Below are positions 8,141 to 17,079 of a stretch of 58,104 bases of DNA, one piece after another. The stretch comes from Flavobacteriaceae bacterium (lineage in GTDB: Bacteria > Bacteroidota > Bacteroidia > Flavobacteriales > Flavobacteriaceae). The stretch lies in contig JAMONN010000007.1 of NCBI GenBank assembly GCA_027065775.1, positions 1 to 58,104 on the forward strand, written 5' to 3'. A program made the translations under genes and the position numbers. Below the pieces are notes generated by a model. It had not been told where the DNA came from. It made no database searches and saw nothing but the letters and a program-made list of their open reading frames with translations. Each line of letters begins with the position of its first letter. Positions within the stretch are counted from its first letter, which is position 1.

Positions 8141-9376
8141 ATGGATTTTTACGCAATTGCAACAATATTAATCGTTATATCCGCAATTTTTGGTTATATA
8201 AACGTAAAATTTTTAGAATTACCAAACACCATTGGTTTAATGCTAATTACAATTGTGTTTACCTTAGCTGTTTTAATTATCAGTTATTTTGACACCACAC
8301 TTTTAGACAAAGAAAGAGAATTAATTGGCAGTATAGATTTTGGTAAATTATTACTAGATGTTATGTTAAGTTTCTTACTTTTTGCAGGCGCTTTACATAC
8401 AAATTTTCAGCAGTTAAAAATACAAAGAAAACCTATTTTAGCATTCGCAACTTTAGGAACTTTTATATCTACTTTTTTAGTTGGTATTTTTGTTTTTTAT
8501 GGGTTAAAAGTAATAAATCTTGACACAGAATTTATATACTGTTTATTGTTTGGCGCATTAATTTCGCCAACAGACCCAATTGCAGTTTTAGGGATTCTAA
8601 AAAAAGTTGGCGCACCAAAAAAATTAGAAACAAAAATAGTTGGCGAATCTCTTTTTAACGATGGTGTTGGTGTTGTGATTTTTATAACCATATATGGAAT
8701 TGCAAGTAAAGGTATGGAACATTTTTCATTAGCACATACAGGTTTAGAATTTATTAAAGAAGTTGGTGGCGGTTTAGTTTTAGGCGGAATTTTAGGTTAC
8801 ATAACTTATATTTTATTAAAATCGATTAATGATTACGATACCGAAGTTATCATAACGATAGCAGCAGTTATGGGCGGCACTTTATTAGCACAAAAATTAC
8901 ATATTTCGGCACCTTTAGCAATGGTTGTTGCTGGTTTAGTGGTTGGTAATGATACGGTAAGACAAAGTTCTATGAGCGAAGTAACCGAACAATATGTAGA
9001 TAAATTTTGGGAATTAATAGATGTACTTTTAAATACAATTCTGTTTGTTATGATTGGTATGGAATTACTCATGCTTACTTTTGAAAAAGAATATTTCCTT
9101 GCAGGAATTTTAGCAATTCCAGCAATATTATTTGCAAGATATTTATCCCTTTTACTACCAATAAAATTCTATAAAAAGAAACTAGATTTTGTAAAAAACA
9201 CTAATGCATTAATGACTTGGGGCGGATTGCGTGGCGGAATATCCATTGCGTTAGCTTTATCTCTAACCGATGCAATGCACAAAGATTTATTCTTGGTAAT
9301 GACTTATACCGTTGTAGTTTTTTCTATAATTGGTCAAGGATTAACAGTAGGAAAATTGATTAAGAAGTTGACATAA
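8141..9376 (+). CDS. Na+/H+ antiporter, CPA1 family
   Basis: This 411-residue inner-membrane protein has about 12 hydrophobic segments. The ion-binding core of CPA1 antiporters is visible as SPTDPIAV (~143-150) and ESLFNDGVGV (~169-178), the latter holding the Asn-Asp pair expected for electroneutral exchange. The late MTWGGLRGGISIALAL block (~361-376) is also diagnostic. It would exchange cytoplasmic Na+ or K+ for H+ to control pH and salt, consistent with a marine or brackish life. No cytosolic tail is present. A 14-bp inverted repeat starts right at the stop codon. Confidence 0.92.
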   Translation: MDFYAIATILIVISAIFGYINVKFLELPNTIGLMLITIVFTLAVLIISYFDTTLLDKERELIGSIDFGKLLLDVMLSFLLFAGALHTNFQQLKIQRKPILAFATLGTFISTFLVGIFVFYGLKVINLDTEFIYCLLFGALISPTDPIAVLGILKKVGAPKKLETKIVGESLFNDGVGVVIFITIYGIASKGMEHFSLAHTGLEFIKEVGGGLVLGGILGYITYILLKSINDYDTEVIITIAAVMGGTLLAQKLHISAPLAMVVAGLVVGNDTVRQSSMSEVTEQYVDKFWELIDVLLNTILFVMIGMELLMLTFEKEYFLAGILAIPAILFARYLSLLLPIKFYKKKLDFVKNTNALMTWGGLRGGISIALALSLTDAMHKDLFLVMTYTVVVFSIIGQGLTVGKLIKKLT

Positions 9377-9449
9377 TCTATAGATACTTTAGATTCTATG
9401 GAAGTTTTTGTTTCTATTGTTGAAAAGCGGTATCAAAAGTATCTATAGA
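9377..9449. repeat. 14-bp inverted repeat before the S23 gene
   Basis: TCTATAGATACTTT at 9377-9390 is repeated exactly in inverse at 9436-9449, with a 45-nt loop. Related words (TTCTATGG, ATAGTATCA, CCATAGAA) recur after the gene at 9851-9886. Confidence 0.7.
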
Positions 9450-9464
9450 ACCAATAGAACAAAA

Positions 9465-9857
9465 ATGAGTTATAAAAAATTAAATATTTGGCAATTGTCA
9501 AGGTTATTAGTGATAGATATACATGCTATGTCTTTAAAACTACCATCTTTTGAAAAATTTGAAGTTGGTAGTCAAATTAGACGTTCTATGAAATCGGTTA
9601 AAGCAAATATTGTTGAAGGTTATGGGAGGCGACGTTATAAAAAGGACTATATTCGTTTTATAGTTTATTCACTTTCGTCTAACGATGAAACAATAGATCA
9701 TTTAGAAACTTTATTTGAAACAAAATCATTAACTAATGAGTTATTATATAAAAATTTACACCTAAGGTTAAATCAATTAGGAATAAAAATTAATAATTTC
9801 CTACAAAGTGTAGAGAAAAATCACAATAAGTATTATCCACAATCAGAGAAACCATAG
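9465..9857 (+). CDS. four-helix-bundle protein of the S23 (23S rRNA intervening sequence) family
   Basis: The 130-residue protein matches the S23 family: [17 protein letters not shown] at the N-terminus, then [22 protein letters not shown] (~36-57) and [16 protein letters not shown] (~71-86). I chose ATG 9465 because the preceding 19 codons from a TTG at 9408 fall inside an inverted repeat. Relatives pentamerise as four-helix bundles; some are encoded inside rRNA intervening sequences and one (Avd) serves diversity-generating retroelements. No reverse transcriptase or rRNA is nearby. Repeats frame the gene on both sides, suggesting it moves or is copied with them. Confidence 0.88.
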   Translation: MSYKKLNIWQLSRLLVIDIHAMSLKLPSFEKFEVGSQIRRSMKSVKANIVEGYGRRRYKKDYIRFIVYSLSSNDETIDHLETLFETKSLTNELLYKNLHLRLNQLGIKINNFLQSVEKNHNKYYPQSEKP

Positions 9858-9886
9858 TATCAATAGTATCAACAGAATCCATAGAA
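9851..9886. repeat. ATAGTATCA repeat after the S23 gene
   Basis: The stretch contains near-tandem ATAGTATCA units and an AATCCATAGAA end. It overlaps the S23 stop codon and runs up to the next start codon. It is related to the inverted repeat at 9377-9449. Confidence 0.5.
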
Positions 9887-9887
9887 A

Positions 9888-11033
9888 ATGAAATTCAACA
9901 CAAAAGTAATACACGGTAATCAAAGTCACGAACCAAGTACAGGAGCAGTTATGGTTCCAATTTTTCAAACTTCGACTTATGTACAACAAAGTCCAGGTAA
10001 AAATAAAGGTTACGAATATTCACGTGGTGAAAACCCAACAAGAACTGCTTTAGAAAATGCTTTTGCATCTATAGAAAACGCAAAACACGGTTTGGCATTT
10101 GGTTCGGGTTTAGCAGCAACGGATTGTGTAATGCGAATTTTTAACCCGAATGATCATATCATTGCAGGTGATGATTTGTATGGCGGATCTTATAGAATGT
10201 TTACTAAACTGTTTGCTAAATACGGTTTAAAATTTACGTTTGTGGATATGAATAATCCAGAAAACGTAGAAAAAGCAATTACTAAAGACACAAAACTTAT
10301 CTGGTTAGAAACACCAACAAATCCGTTATTAAAAGTAACCGATATTCTTGCAATTACACAAATTGCTAAAAAGCACAATTTAATGACTGCTGTAGATAAT
10401 ACATTTGCAACACCATATTTACAAAATCCGTTAGATTTAGATGCAGATATTGTGATGCATTCAGCAACAAAATATATTGGCGGACATTCCGATATTGTGA
10501 TGGGAGCTTTAATGATAAATGACGATAAATTACACCAAGAATTAAAATTCGTACAATTTGCTGCAGGTGCAATTGCAGGACCAATGGATTCGTTTTTGGC
10601 TTTACGTGGTATAAAAACATTATCGGTTAGAATGCAAAGACATTGTGAAAACGGTAAAAAAATCGCTTCTTTTTTAGATAAGCATGACAAAGTAGAAACT
10701 GTATATTATCCAGGTTTAGAAAGTCATCCAAATCACGAAGTTGCTAAAAAACAAATGAATGATTTTGGCGGCATGATTTCTTTTAGATTAAAAGATAAAT
10801 CACAAGCAACTACGTTTAAAATGTTAGAAAGTTTCAAGGTTTTTACTTTAGCAGAATCACTTGGTGGCGTAGAAAGTTTGGTAAATCATCCAGCAACAAT
10901 GACACACGCGTCTATACCAGAACCAGAAAGAATGAAATTAGGGATTACAGATTCATTAACACGTTTGAGTGTTGGTATTGAAGATGTAGATGATTTAATA
11001 GGTGATTTAGAGCAAGTTTTAAGTATGATTTAA
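9888..11033 (+). CDS. PLP-dependent trans-sulfuration enzyme (cystathionine gamma-synthase/lyase type)
   Basis: This 381-residue enzyme belongs to the Cys/Met metabolism PLP family. Landmarks are YEYSRGENPTR (~43-53), FGSGLAATD (~71-79), LETPTNPLLKV (~139-149) and SATKYIGGHSD with the Schiff-base lysine at K195. Family members make or break cystathionine in methionine and cysteine synthesis. Sequence alone does not separate gamma-synthase from gamma-lyase, so no symbol is given. The ATG at 9888 follows an A-rich stretch in the S23-linked repeat. The gene is convergent with the methyltransferase, with stop codons directly abutting. Confidence 0.9.
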   Translation: MKFNTKVIHGNQSHEPSTGAVMVPIFQTSTYVQQSPGKNKGYEYSRGENPTRTALENAFASIENAKHGLAFGSGLAATDCVMRIFNPNDHIIAGDDLYGGSYRMFTKLFAKYGLKFTFVDMNNPENVEKAITKDTKLIWLETPTNPLLKVTDILAITQIAKKHNLMTAVDNTFATPYLQNPLDLDADIVMHSATKYIGGHSDIVMGALMINDDKLHQELKFVQFAAGAIAGPMDSFLALRGIKTLSVRMQRHCENGKKIASFLDKHDKVETVYYPGLESHPNHEVAKKQMNDFGGMISFRLKDKSQATTFKMLESFKVFTLAESLGGVESLVNHPATMTHASIPEPERMKLGITDSLTRLSVGIEDVDDLIGDLEQVLSMI

Positions 11034-11756
11034 TTATCTTCTAAATTCACTTAATAAAATAGCAGTAGCTGTTGCTACATTTAAACTTTCGGTTTGTTGC
11101 ATTTTACCAAATTTTGGTATGCTTATATTATTCTGAATAATAGTAAGGTTTTGTTCTGAAATACCATTTGCTTCATTTCCTAAAACTATAATTGCTTCTT
11201 TTGGTAATTTTTCACTGTAAATATTTTTACCATTCATAGTAGTTGCAAAAACAGGTAATTTCGTATTTTGTAGATAATTATTTAAATCGGTATAAATGAT
11301 AGAAATTCTTGTTAGAGAACCCATAGAAGCTTGTATTGCTTTTTCATTAAAACAATCAACTGTTTCTTTAGAACAAACTAGTTGAGATGCACCAAACCAA
11401 TCACATAGTCTAATTATTGTTCCTAAATTTCCAGGATCTTTAATAGCATCTAAGGCTATTATTAATCCGTTTTCTTTTAAATTCTCTTTAGTATTTGGTA
11501 TTTTAAAAACCGCTAATATTTGATTTGGATTTTTTAAAAAACTGATTTTTTTCAGTTCGTTTGCAGAAATTAATTGCCCTAAATTATTTGGCATTTCTAA
11601 AAACGCTTCCGTATAAAATAAAGAATCTAATTCAAATTTTGAATTTAAAAACTCTATAACCGACTTTTTACCTTCTACAACAAATAAAGCGTGTTTATTA
11701 CGATGTTTTTTAGTCTTTAAACTTGCTATTATTTTAATTTTATTTTTACTTAACAT
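11034..11756 (-). CDS. RNA 2'-O-methyltransferase, TrmH/SpoU family
   Basis: The protein has 240 residues. The C-terminal SPOUT domain carries the SpoU motifs ALDAIKDPGNLGTIIR (~101-116), VLGNEANGIS (~191-200) and IPKFGKMQQTESLNVATA (213-230), which form the trefoil knot binding S-adenosylmethionine. The N-terminal ~90 residues resemble the substrate-binding domain of RlmB/TsnR-type enzymes. It would methylate a ribose in rRNA or tRNA; the target is not predictable. It is divergent from the Omp85 gene. Confidence 0.9.
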   Translation of the reverse strand: MLSKNKIKIIASLKTKKHRNKHALFVVEGKKSVIEFLNSKFELDSLFYTEAFLEMPNNLGQLISANELKKISFLKNPNQILAVFKIPNTKENLKENGLIIALDAIKDPGNLGTIIRLCDWFGASQLVCSKETVDCFNEKAIQASMGSLTRISIIYTDLNNYLQNTKLPVFATTMNGKNIYSEKLPKEAIIVLGNEANGISEQNLTIIQNNISIPKFGKMQQTESLNVATATAILLSEFRR

Positions 11757-11783
11757 AGTTTTTAGACTTTGGTTTATTTATAG

Positions 11784-11791
11784 TACTTTTG
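11784..11791 (+). promoter_or_regulatory. Omp85 gene promoter -7 box
   Basis: TACTTTTG matches TAnnTTTG and lies 20 nt before the TTG start at 11812. This supports that start. Confidence 0.6.
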
Positions 11792-11811
11792 GTTGTTATA
11801 ATATCTACCAA

Positions 11812-14331
11812 TTGATTAAACAGATTACAAAAATAGTATTAATTATTTTAGTTGCTTTAATTACTTCATGTAATGCAATAAAAAGAGTAAGTGACCAAGA
11901 ATATTTATTAGATAACAATACTATTTATGTAAATGATAAAAAATCAAACAATTTAGAATTATATAGTTTTATAGTTCAAAGACCTAATCAGAAAACATTA
12001 GGACTTCCTATAGCTTTATATGTATATAATTGGGCAAACCCTAAATTTGAAGAATCTTTTGAAGATTGGATTATAAATCATCCTAAAAAAACTCATTTTT
12101 ATGATAAAGGATTTTCGCGAAAACAAACAAGATCAGTTTATAATTTTAATAAAGGTTTTAATAATTGGTTGAAAAAAAGTGGTGAAGAACCGATTGTTTT
12201 AAACACTAAAAAAACCAAAAAAACGATTAACACTTTAAGAAAGTATTTTGAGAATCAAGGTTTTTTGGATGTTGAAATATCTCATATAGAAAATAAAACC
12301 AACAAAAAAGTTACCATTGATTATTTAATTAAAACTAACGAAGCTTATTTTTTAGATTCGATAAGCACTAAAATAAGTTCTAAAGTTTTAGACTCTTTGT
12401 ATAAGTTGCAAAAATCCAAATCCTTTGTAAAAGAAGAGGATCAATACAATTATAGAAATTTAGAAAAAGAACAATTACGTCTTACCAAATTATTTAGAAA
12501 CTCAGGCGTTTTCAAATTCAATAAAGATTATATTGTTTTTGAAGCGGATTCTGTTACAACTAAAAATAAAATAGGACTTGAATTAAATATTTCAGATCAA
12601 ATTATTGAAAATGAAGATAGTATCTATGCCGTACCATTTAAAATTCAGAAAGTAAAAAAGATAAATATTTATACAGATTACTCTTTTAATACCAAAGATG
12701 AACCTTATTTAGATTCTGTTTTTTATAAAGGGTACACATTTTTATCTCATAAAAAGTTAAAATTCAACCCAAAACATTTTGTAAATGCACTTGGTATTAC
12801 GCCAGATAGTATTTATAAAGACAAAGAACGTCTTCAAACTAGAGATTATTTAAGAGATCTTAAAATGTTTAGATCACCGATTTCGATTGAATATAAAGAA
12901 AATGAAGACGGTTCATTAACAACAGATATTTTTTTAACACCATTAAAAAAATATGGTATTGCAACTGAAGTAGAAGCGACACACAGTAATATAAAACCAT
13001 TTGGTTTATTAGGTAAATTTGCTTTTTTAGATCGTAATATTTTTAAAGGTTCTGAAATTTTTGAACTTTCTTTTCAGGGTTCTTTTTTAAATATAGCGGA
13101 AGATGCTGCAAATCCTGATTTTAATTTTTTCGGTTTTACTGCTTGGGAAATTGGTGCAACTACTTCTTTAAAAATGCCTAGAATATTTTTTCCGATAAAG
13201 ACAACTAAGTTAATCCCTAAATCAATGCGACCTAAAACGGATATTAGTTTTAATATTAATTTTCAAAAAAACATAGGTTTAGATAGACAAAATATTACTG
13301 GTAATATTAGTTATTTTTGGCAAAAAAGTAATAAAGAAAAACATCAATTAGATTTACTTAATATTCAATATATTAATAACTTAAATACAGATAATTATTT
13401 TGATGTATATGGTTCCGAATTTAGCAAACTAAATTTGGTGACACAAACTATTGTGGACCCTATTAATATGGATATAGATGGTAATATTACAAATGCTTTA
13501 GGTTATATTAACTTTATTTTAGATCCAATAAATAGTTTTAGATTATCGAATCCTACAGAATATCAAAGTGTACAAAGTGTGCAAGAAAGAAGAAATATTA
13601 TAACCGAAGATGTATTAGTGCCAATAATCTCTTACTCATACACTTATGATAATAAAAAAAACATAAATGATAATCAGTTTTCTTTTTTTAGAGGAAAAAT
13701 TATTTCCGCAGGTACAATAACTAGCGCTATTGCGAAAAAAAATGCGGAAGGAAGAAAAGAATTATTCGATTTGCCAATTGCACAATACATTAAAACAGAA
13801 CTAGAATATAAAAAATATTGGGATTTAGGTAGAGATCATCATTTAGTATTTAGATCTTTTGTTGGTGCGGCAATTCCTTTTGGTAACTCTTCGGATATTC
13901 CATTTAGTAGATCTTATCGTGCTGGCGGATCAAATGACATAAGAGCTTGGCAAACATTTGACTTAGGTCCAGGAACTTCATTAACTAATTTAGAGTTTAA
14001 TATTGGTAATTTAAAGACTATTTCTAATTTTGAATACCGATTTAAATTCATTAATAGTTTTTACGGTGCTTTATTTATTGATGCTGGTAATGTTTGGGAT
14101 TTAACAAATTCTGACCTTACTGATGATAATGCAAAATTTAAAGGTCTTAGCTCCATACAAGATATTGCTGTTGGTTCTGGTTTTGGTATTCGTTATGATT
14201 TTAGTTTTTTAATATTTAGAGTAGATTTAGGTTTTAAAACCTACGAACCTTATTTAGAAGAAAATAAATGGTTTCAACATTATAATTTTAAAAATGAAGT
14301 CTTTAATTTTGGTATTAATTATCCTTTTTAG
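11812..14331 (+). CDS. BamA/TamA (Omp85) family outer membrane protein, lipoprotein form
   Basis: The 839-residue protein starts at a TTG. The first 20 residues form a lipoprotein signal ending in LITSC. POTRA-like repeats occupy roughly 100-380 and a 16-strand barrel the rest. The barrel carries the Omp85 signature FSRSYRAGGSNDIRAW (~698-713) and FIDAGNVWDL (~758-767), and ends with a Phe-final beta strand (FNFGINYPF). Family members insert or translocate proteins at the outer membrane. A lipidated TamA-like form is common in Bacteroidota, but the client is unknown. Confidence 0.9.
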   Translation: MIKQITKIVLIILVALITSCNAIKRVSDQEYLLDNNTIYVNDKKSNNLELYSFIVQRPNQKTLGLPIALYVYNWANPKFEESFEDWIINHPKKTHFYDKGFSRKQTRSVYNFNKGFNNWLKKSGEEPIVLNTKKTKKTINTLRKYFENQGFLDVEISHIENKTNKKVTIDYLIKTNEAYFLDSISTKISSKVLDSLYKLQKSKSFVKEEDQYNYRNLEKEQLRLTKLFRNSGVFKFNKDYIVFEADSVTTKNKIGLELNISDQIIENEDSIYAVPFKIQKVKKINIYTDYSFNTKDEPYLDSVFYKGYTFLSHKKLKFNPKHFVNALGITPDSIYKDKERLQTRDYLRDLKMFRSPISIEYKENEDGSLTTDIFLTPLKKYGIATEVEATHSNIKPFGLLGKFAFLDRNIFKGSEIFELSFQGSFLNIAEDAANPDFNFFGFTAWEIGATTSLKMPRIFFPIKTTKLIPKSMRPKTDISFNINFQKNIGLDRQNITGNISYFWQKSNKEKHQLDLLNIQYINNLNTDNYFDVYGSEFSKLNLVTQTIVDPINMDIDGNITNALGYINFILDPINSFRLSNPTEYQSVQSVQERRNIITEDVLVPIISYSYTYDNKKNINDNQFSFFRGKIISAGTITSAIAKKNAEGRKELFDLPIAQYIKTELEYKKYWDLGRDHHLVFRSFVGAAIPFGNSSDIPFSRSYRAGGSNDIRAWQTFDLGPGTSLTNLEFNIGNLKTISNFEYRFKFINSFYGALFIDAGNVWDLTNSDLTDDNAKFKGLSSIQDIAVGSGFGIRYDFSFLIFRVDLGFKTYEPYLEENKWFQHYNFKNEVFNFGINYPF

Positions 14332-14382
14332 TTAATTTGTTAAACAAGAAATTATTAAGAGTTTAAAGCGTTATTTTTTTTG

Positions 14383-14390
14383 TATATTTG
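14383..14390 (+). promoter_or_regulatory. toxin-antitoxin promoter -7 box
   Basis: TATATTTG matches TAnnTTTG, 25 nt before the antitoxin ATG. Confidence 0.55.
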
Positions 14391-14415
14391 AATATCTCTA
14401 GTAAGATAAAAAGTT

Positions 14416-14625
14416 ATGAGTACATTAGAAATTAAGCAAGAATTACAAGATATTATTAATAAGGGCGATGAAAGTTTTGTAGAAAAAATCTATGAAATGG
14501 TTCTTAATTTTCAAACTACGCTTAAAAGAGAAAAAATGATTTTAGAAGGCGAAGAAGATATTAAAAAAGGTAACTTACATAGTTCTGACGAAATAAAAAA
14601 TTTCATTTCAAATTGGAAACCTTAA
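14416..14625 (+). CDS. putative antitoxin of a RelE/ParE-type module
   Basis: This 69-residue acidic, helical protein has no domain I can name firmly. Its size, its position directly before a RelE/ParE-like toxin and the 13-bp overlap with that gene fit a type II antitoxin. The C-terminal part (EGEEDIKKGNLHSSDEIKNFI) resembles the toxin-wrapping tail of short Bacteroidota antitoxins. A DNA-binding fold is not obvious, so autoregulation is uncertain. Confidence 0.7.
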   Translation: MSTLEIKQELQDIINKGDESFVEKIYEMVLNFQTTLKREKMILEGEEDIKKGNLHSSDEIKNFISNWKP

Positions 14626-14924
14626 ACAACCTTATTTTTTGGACAACAAGGTCAAAAAGAGATTTAGCAAAAATATTAAGTTTTAATACAGATCTTTTTA
14701 ATTTAAAGAAAGCAAAAGAAATTGCTTATAAAATTGAAGATTGTACAAAAGTTTTAATTCGTTTTCCAAAAATTGGTGCTATTGATAACGAATTTTTACA
14801 CCTTAAAATAAATTACCGAAAAATATTCCAACACCATTGTAAAATAACTTACCGAGTTGGTAAAAACAAAATATTTATTATTAGAGTATTTGATATGCGA
14901 CAACATCCTAATAAAAACAGATGA
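14613..14924 (+). CDS. RelE/ParE family toxin
   Basis: The 103-residue basic protein follows the RelE/ParE pattern. It has a first beta strand (LIFWTTRSKRDLAKI), two helices, then HHCKITYRVGKNKIFIIRVFDMRQHPNK, the beta hairpin and C-terminal strand typical of ParE-like toxins. It starts at a TTG within the antitoxin's end, so translation is probably coupled. RelE members cut mRNA on the ribosome and ParE members poison gyrase; sequence does not decide between them. The HPNK ending is common among ParE-like members. Confidence 0.82.
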   Translation: METLNNLIFWTTRSKRDLAKILSFNTDLFNLKKAKEIAYKIEDCTKVLIRFPKIGAIDNEFLHLKINYRKIFQHHCKITYRVGKNKIFIIRVFDMRQHPNKNR

Positions 14925-14994
14925 TTTTAATAATAAATAAAATTCTTACCCAATAAAACACTACAAATTTTCACTAATTCGTGTTTCTTTTTCC

Positions 14995-15002
14995 TACTTT
15001 TG
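14995..15002 (+). promoter_or_regulatory. fba promoter -7 box
   Basis: TACTTTTG matches TAnnTTTG, 22 nt before the aldolase ATG. Confidence 0.6.
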
Positions 15003-15024
15003 TATTCCATAAATTAAAAATAGA

Positions 15025-16092
15025 ATGACACATAACATTAAATCCGGTGTAGCAAGCGGCGAAACAGTACAGGGAATTTTTAAATTAGCAAAAGCAAAAA
15101 ATTTCGCATTGCCCGCTGCAAATGTTGTTGGTAGCAATACTATAAACGCAGTTATGGAAACGGCAAAAATGTTAAATGCTCCTGTAATTGTTCAGTTTTC
15201 AAATGGTGGCGGTTATTTTAATGCTGGTAAAGGTCTTTCTAATGAAAACCAAAAAGCAGCGATTGCTGGTAGTATAGCAGGTGCAAAACATGTACACTTA
15301 TTAGCAAAAGAATACGATATACCAGTTATTTTACATACAGATCATTGTGCAAAAAAACTATTACCTTGGATTGATGGTTTGTTAGATGCAGGCGAAAAAC
15401 ATTATAAAGAACATGGTGTGCCATTATATAGTTCGCATATGATTGATTTATCTGAAGAACCATTAGAAGAAAATATCGAGATATGTAAACGATATTTAGA
15501 AAGAATGGACAAAATTGACATGACTTTAGAAATTGAATTAGGTATTACTGGTGGCGAAGAAGATGGCGTAGATAATACCGATGTAGATGTTTCTAAATTA
15601 TATACACAACCAGAAGAAGTTGCTTATGCATACGAGGAATTAAAGAAAGTAAGTCATCGTTTTACTATTGCTGCTTCCTTCGGAAATGTACATGGTGTTT
15701 ATAAACCTGGTAATGTAAAATTGACTCCAAAAATATTAGATAATTCACAAAAATATATTGAAGAAAAATTTAATACAGAAAGCAATCCAGTAGATTTTGT
15801 TTTTCATGGCGGTTCTGGTTCAACACCAGCAGAAATCGAAGAAGCAATAGGTTATGGTGTTATTAAAATGAATATAGATACCGATTTACAATATGCTTTT
15901 ATGGCAGGAATTCGCGATTATTTTAATGACAATACAGATTATTTAAAAGGTCAAATTGGTAATCCAGATGGCGATGATATGCCAAATAAAAAGTATTATG
16001 ATCCAAGAAAATGGCTTCGTTTTGGCGAAGAATCTTTCAAAAAAAGATTAAAGCAAGCATTTGAAGATCTTAATTGCGTAGATGTACTTTAA
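15025..16092 (+). CDS. fbaA: class II fructose-bisphosphate aldolase
   Basis: This 355-residue enzyme splits fructose-1,6-bisphosphate into the two triose phosphates in glycolysis and runs the reverse in gluconeogenesis. The zinc-site motif HTDHC is at 104-108, with further landmarks ELGITGGEEDGVDN (~172-185), ASFGNVHGVYKPGNV (~217-231) and FHGGSGSTPAEIEEA (~264-278). The length and the long GGEEDGVDN loop match the class IIA (E. coli FbaA) type. A promoter box precedes it. Confidence 0.97.
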   Translation: MTHNIKSGVASGETVQGIFKLAKAKNFALPAANVVGSNTINAVMETAKMLNAPVIVQFSNGGGYFNAGKGLSNENQKAAIAGSIAGAKHVHLLAKEYDIPVILHTDHCAKKLLPWIDGLLDAGEKHYKEHGVPLYSSHMIDLSEEPLEENIEICKRYLERMDKIDMTLEIELGITGGEEDGVDNTDVDVSKLYTQPEEVAYAYEELKKVSHRFTIAASFGNVHGVYKPGNVKLTPKILDNSQKYIEEKFNTESNPVDFVFHGGSGSTPAEIEEAIGYGVIKMNIDTDLQYAFMAGIRDYFNDNTDYLKGQIGNPDGDDMPNKKYYDPRKWLRFGEESFKKRLKQAFEDLNCVDVL

Positions 16093-16206
16093 AATTTGTT
16101 AAATCGTTTTTTGTTTAATTGTTGAATCGTTTCTATTAAACAATAAAAGATTATACATTAAACAACAGTTACACAAGTAAACAAATTAACAATTAAACAA
16201 TAATAT
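16093..16206. repeat. AACAATTAAAC-type repeat tract
   Basis: The gap between the aldolase and accD is built of variants of TTGTTTAATTGTT and its complement (TTAACAATTAAACAAT), so it contains several short imperfect inverted repeats. No other feature is seen. Confidence 0.45.
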
Positions 16207-17064
16207 ATGAGTTGGTTTAAAAGAAAAGATAAAGGAATTAGCACTCCTACAGAAGAAAAAAAGGACGTACCTAAAGGACTTTGGTATAAAACCCCAAGTG
16301 GTAAAGTTATCGAAACAAATGAGTTAAAAGAAAACTTGTATGTTAGTGAAGAAGATGGTTACCATGTAAGAATTGGTTCTAAACAATATTTTGAAATGTT
16401 TTTTGATGATAATAAATTCAAAGAACTAGATGAAAACCTTACATCTAAAGATCCTTTAAAATTTTCGGATAAAAAAAAGTATACAGATCGTTTAAAAGCG
16501 GCACAAGAAAAGACCAATTTAAAAGATGCGGTTAGAACTGCGGTAGGTAAATCTTTAGGTAAAGATATTGTAATTGCAGCAATGGATTTTGCTTTTATTG
16601 GCGGTTCTATGGGTTCGGTTGTAGGAGAAAAAATTGCTAGAGCAATTACGTATTCTATTAAGAAAAAAGTACCATTTTTAATGATTTCTAAATCTGGTGG
16701 CGCAAGAATGATGGAAGCATCTTTATCTTTAATGCAATTGGTAAAAACTTCTGCAAAATTAGCGCAATTAGCAGATGCTAAAATACCATACATTTCTTTG
16801 TGTACAGACCCAACAACTGGCGGAACAACAGCATCGTTTGCTATGTTAGGTGATATTAATATTGCCGAACCAAATGCTTTAATTGCTTTTGCAGGACCAA
16901 GAGTTGTAAAAGACACTACGGGTAAAGAATTACCAGAAGGTTTTCAAAAATCGGAATTTGTTCTAGAACACGGATTTTTAGATGCTATTTATCATAGAAA
17001 AGAACTTAAAAAACAAGTGAATTTATATATTGATTTAATATTAAATCAACCTGTTAGATCATAA
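16207..17064 (+). CDS. accD: acetyl-CoA carboxylase carboxyltransferase subunit beta
   Basis: AccD pairs with AccA to move the carboxyl group from biotin to acetyl-CoA, the first step of fatty acid synthesis. The 285-residue length is usual. The crotonase-like core shows [19 protein letters not shown] (~129-147), [11 protein letters not shown] (~160-170) and the [17 protein letters not shown] region (~201-217). The N-terminal segment aligns with E. coli AccD (VPKGLWYK...[15 protein letters not shown]), but all four zinc-ribbon cysteines are missing. This suggests a zinc-free N-terminus. It is followed at 15 bp by a carboxypeptidase-like-domain gene. Confidence 0.95.
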   Translation: MSWFKRKDKGISTPTEEKKDVPKGLWYKTPSGKVIETNELKENLYVSEEDGYHVRIGSKQYFEMFFDDNKFKELDENLTSKDPLKFSDKKKYTDRLKAAQEKTNLKDAVRTAVGKSLGKDIVIAAMDFAFIGGSMGSVVGEKIARAITYSIKKKVPFLMISKSGGARMMEASLSLMQLVKTSAKLAQLADAKIPYISLCTDPTTGGTTASFAMLGDINIAEPNALIAFAGPRVVKDTTGKELPEGFQKSEFVLEHGFLDAIYHRKELKKQVNLYIDLILNQPVRS

Positions 17065-17079
17065 AAAGGTGCTCGAAAC

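Noticed and set aside
9465-9857. Diversity-generating retroelement accessory gene (Avd)
   Set aside because: The S23 family includes Avd, but no reverse transcriptase or template/variable repeat is visible nearby.
10190-10690. A 166-codon open frame on the minus strand
   Set aside because: It lies wholly inside the trans-sulfuration enzyme gene, which has clear active-site motifs, and its own product shows no family features.
16359-16916. A 185-codon open frame on the minus strand
   Set aside because: It is the mirror of accD; the plus-strand frame carries the carboxyltransferase motifs.
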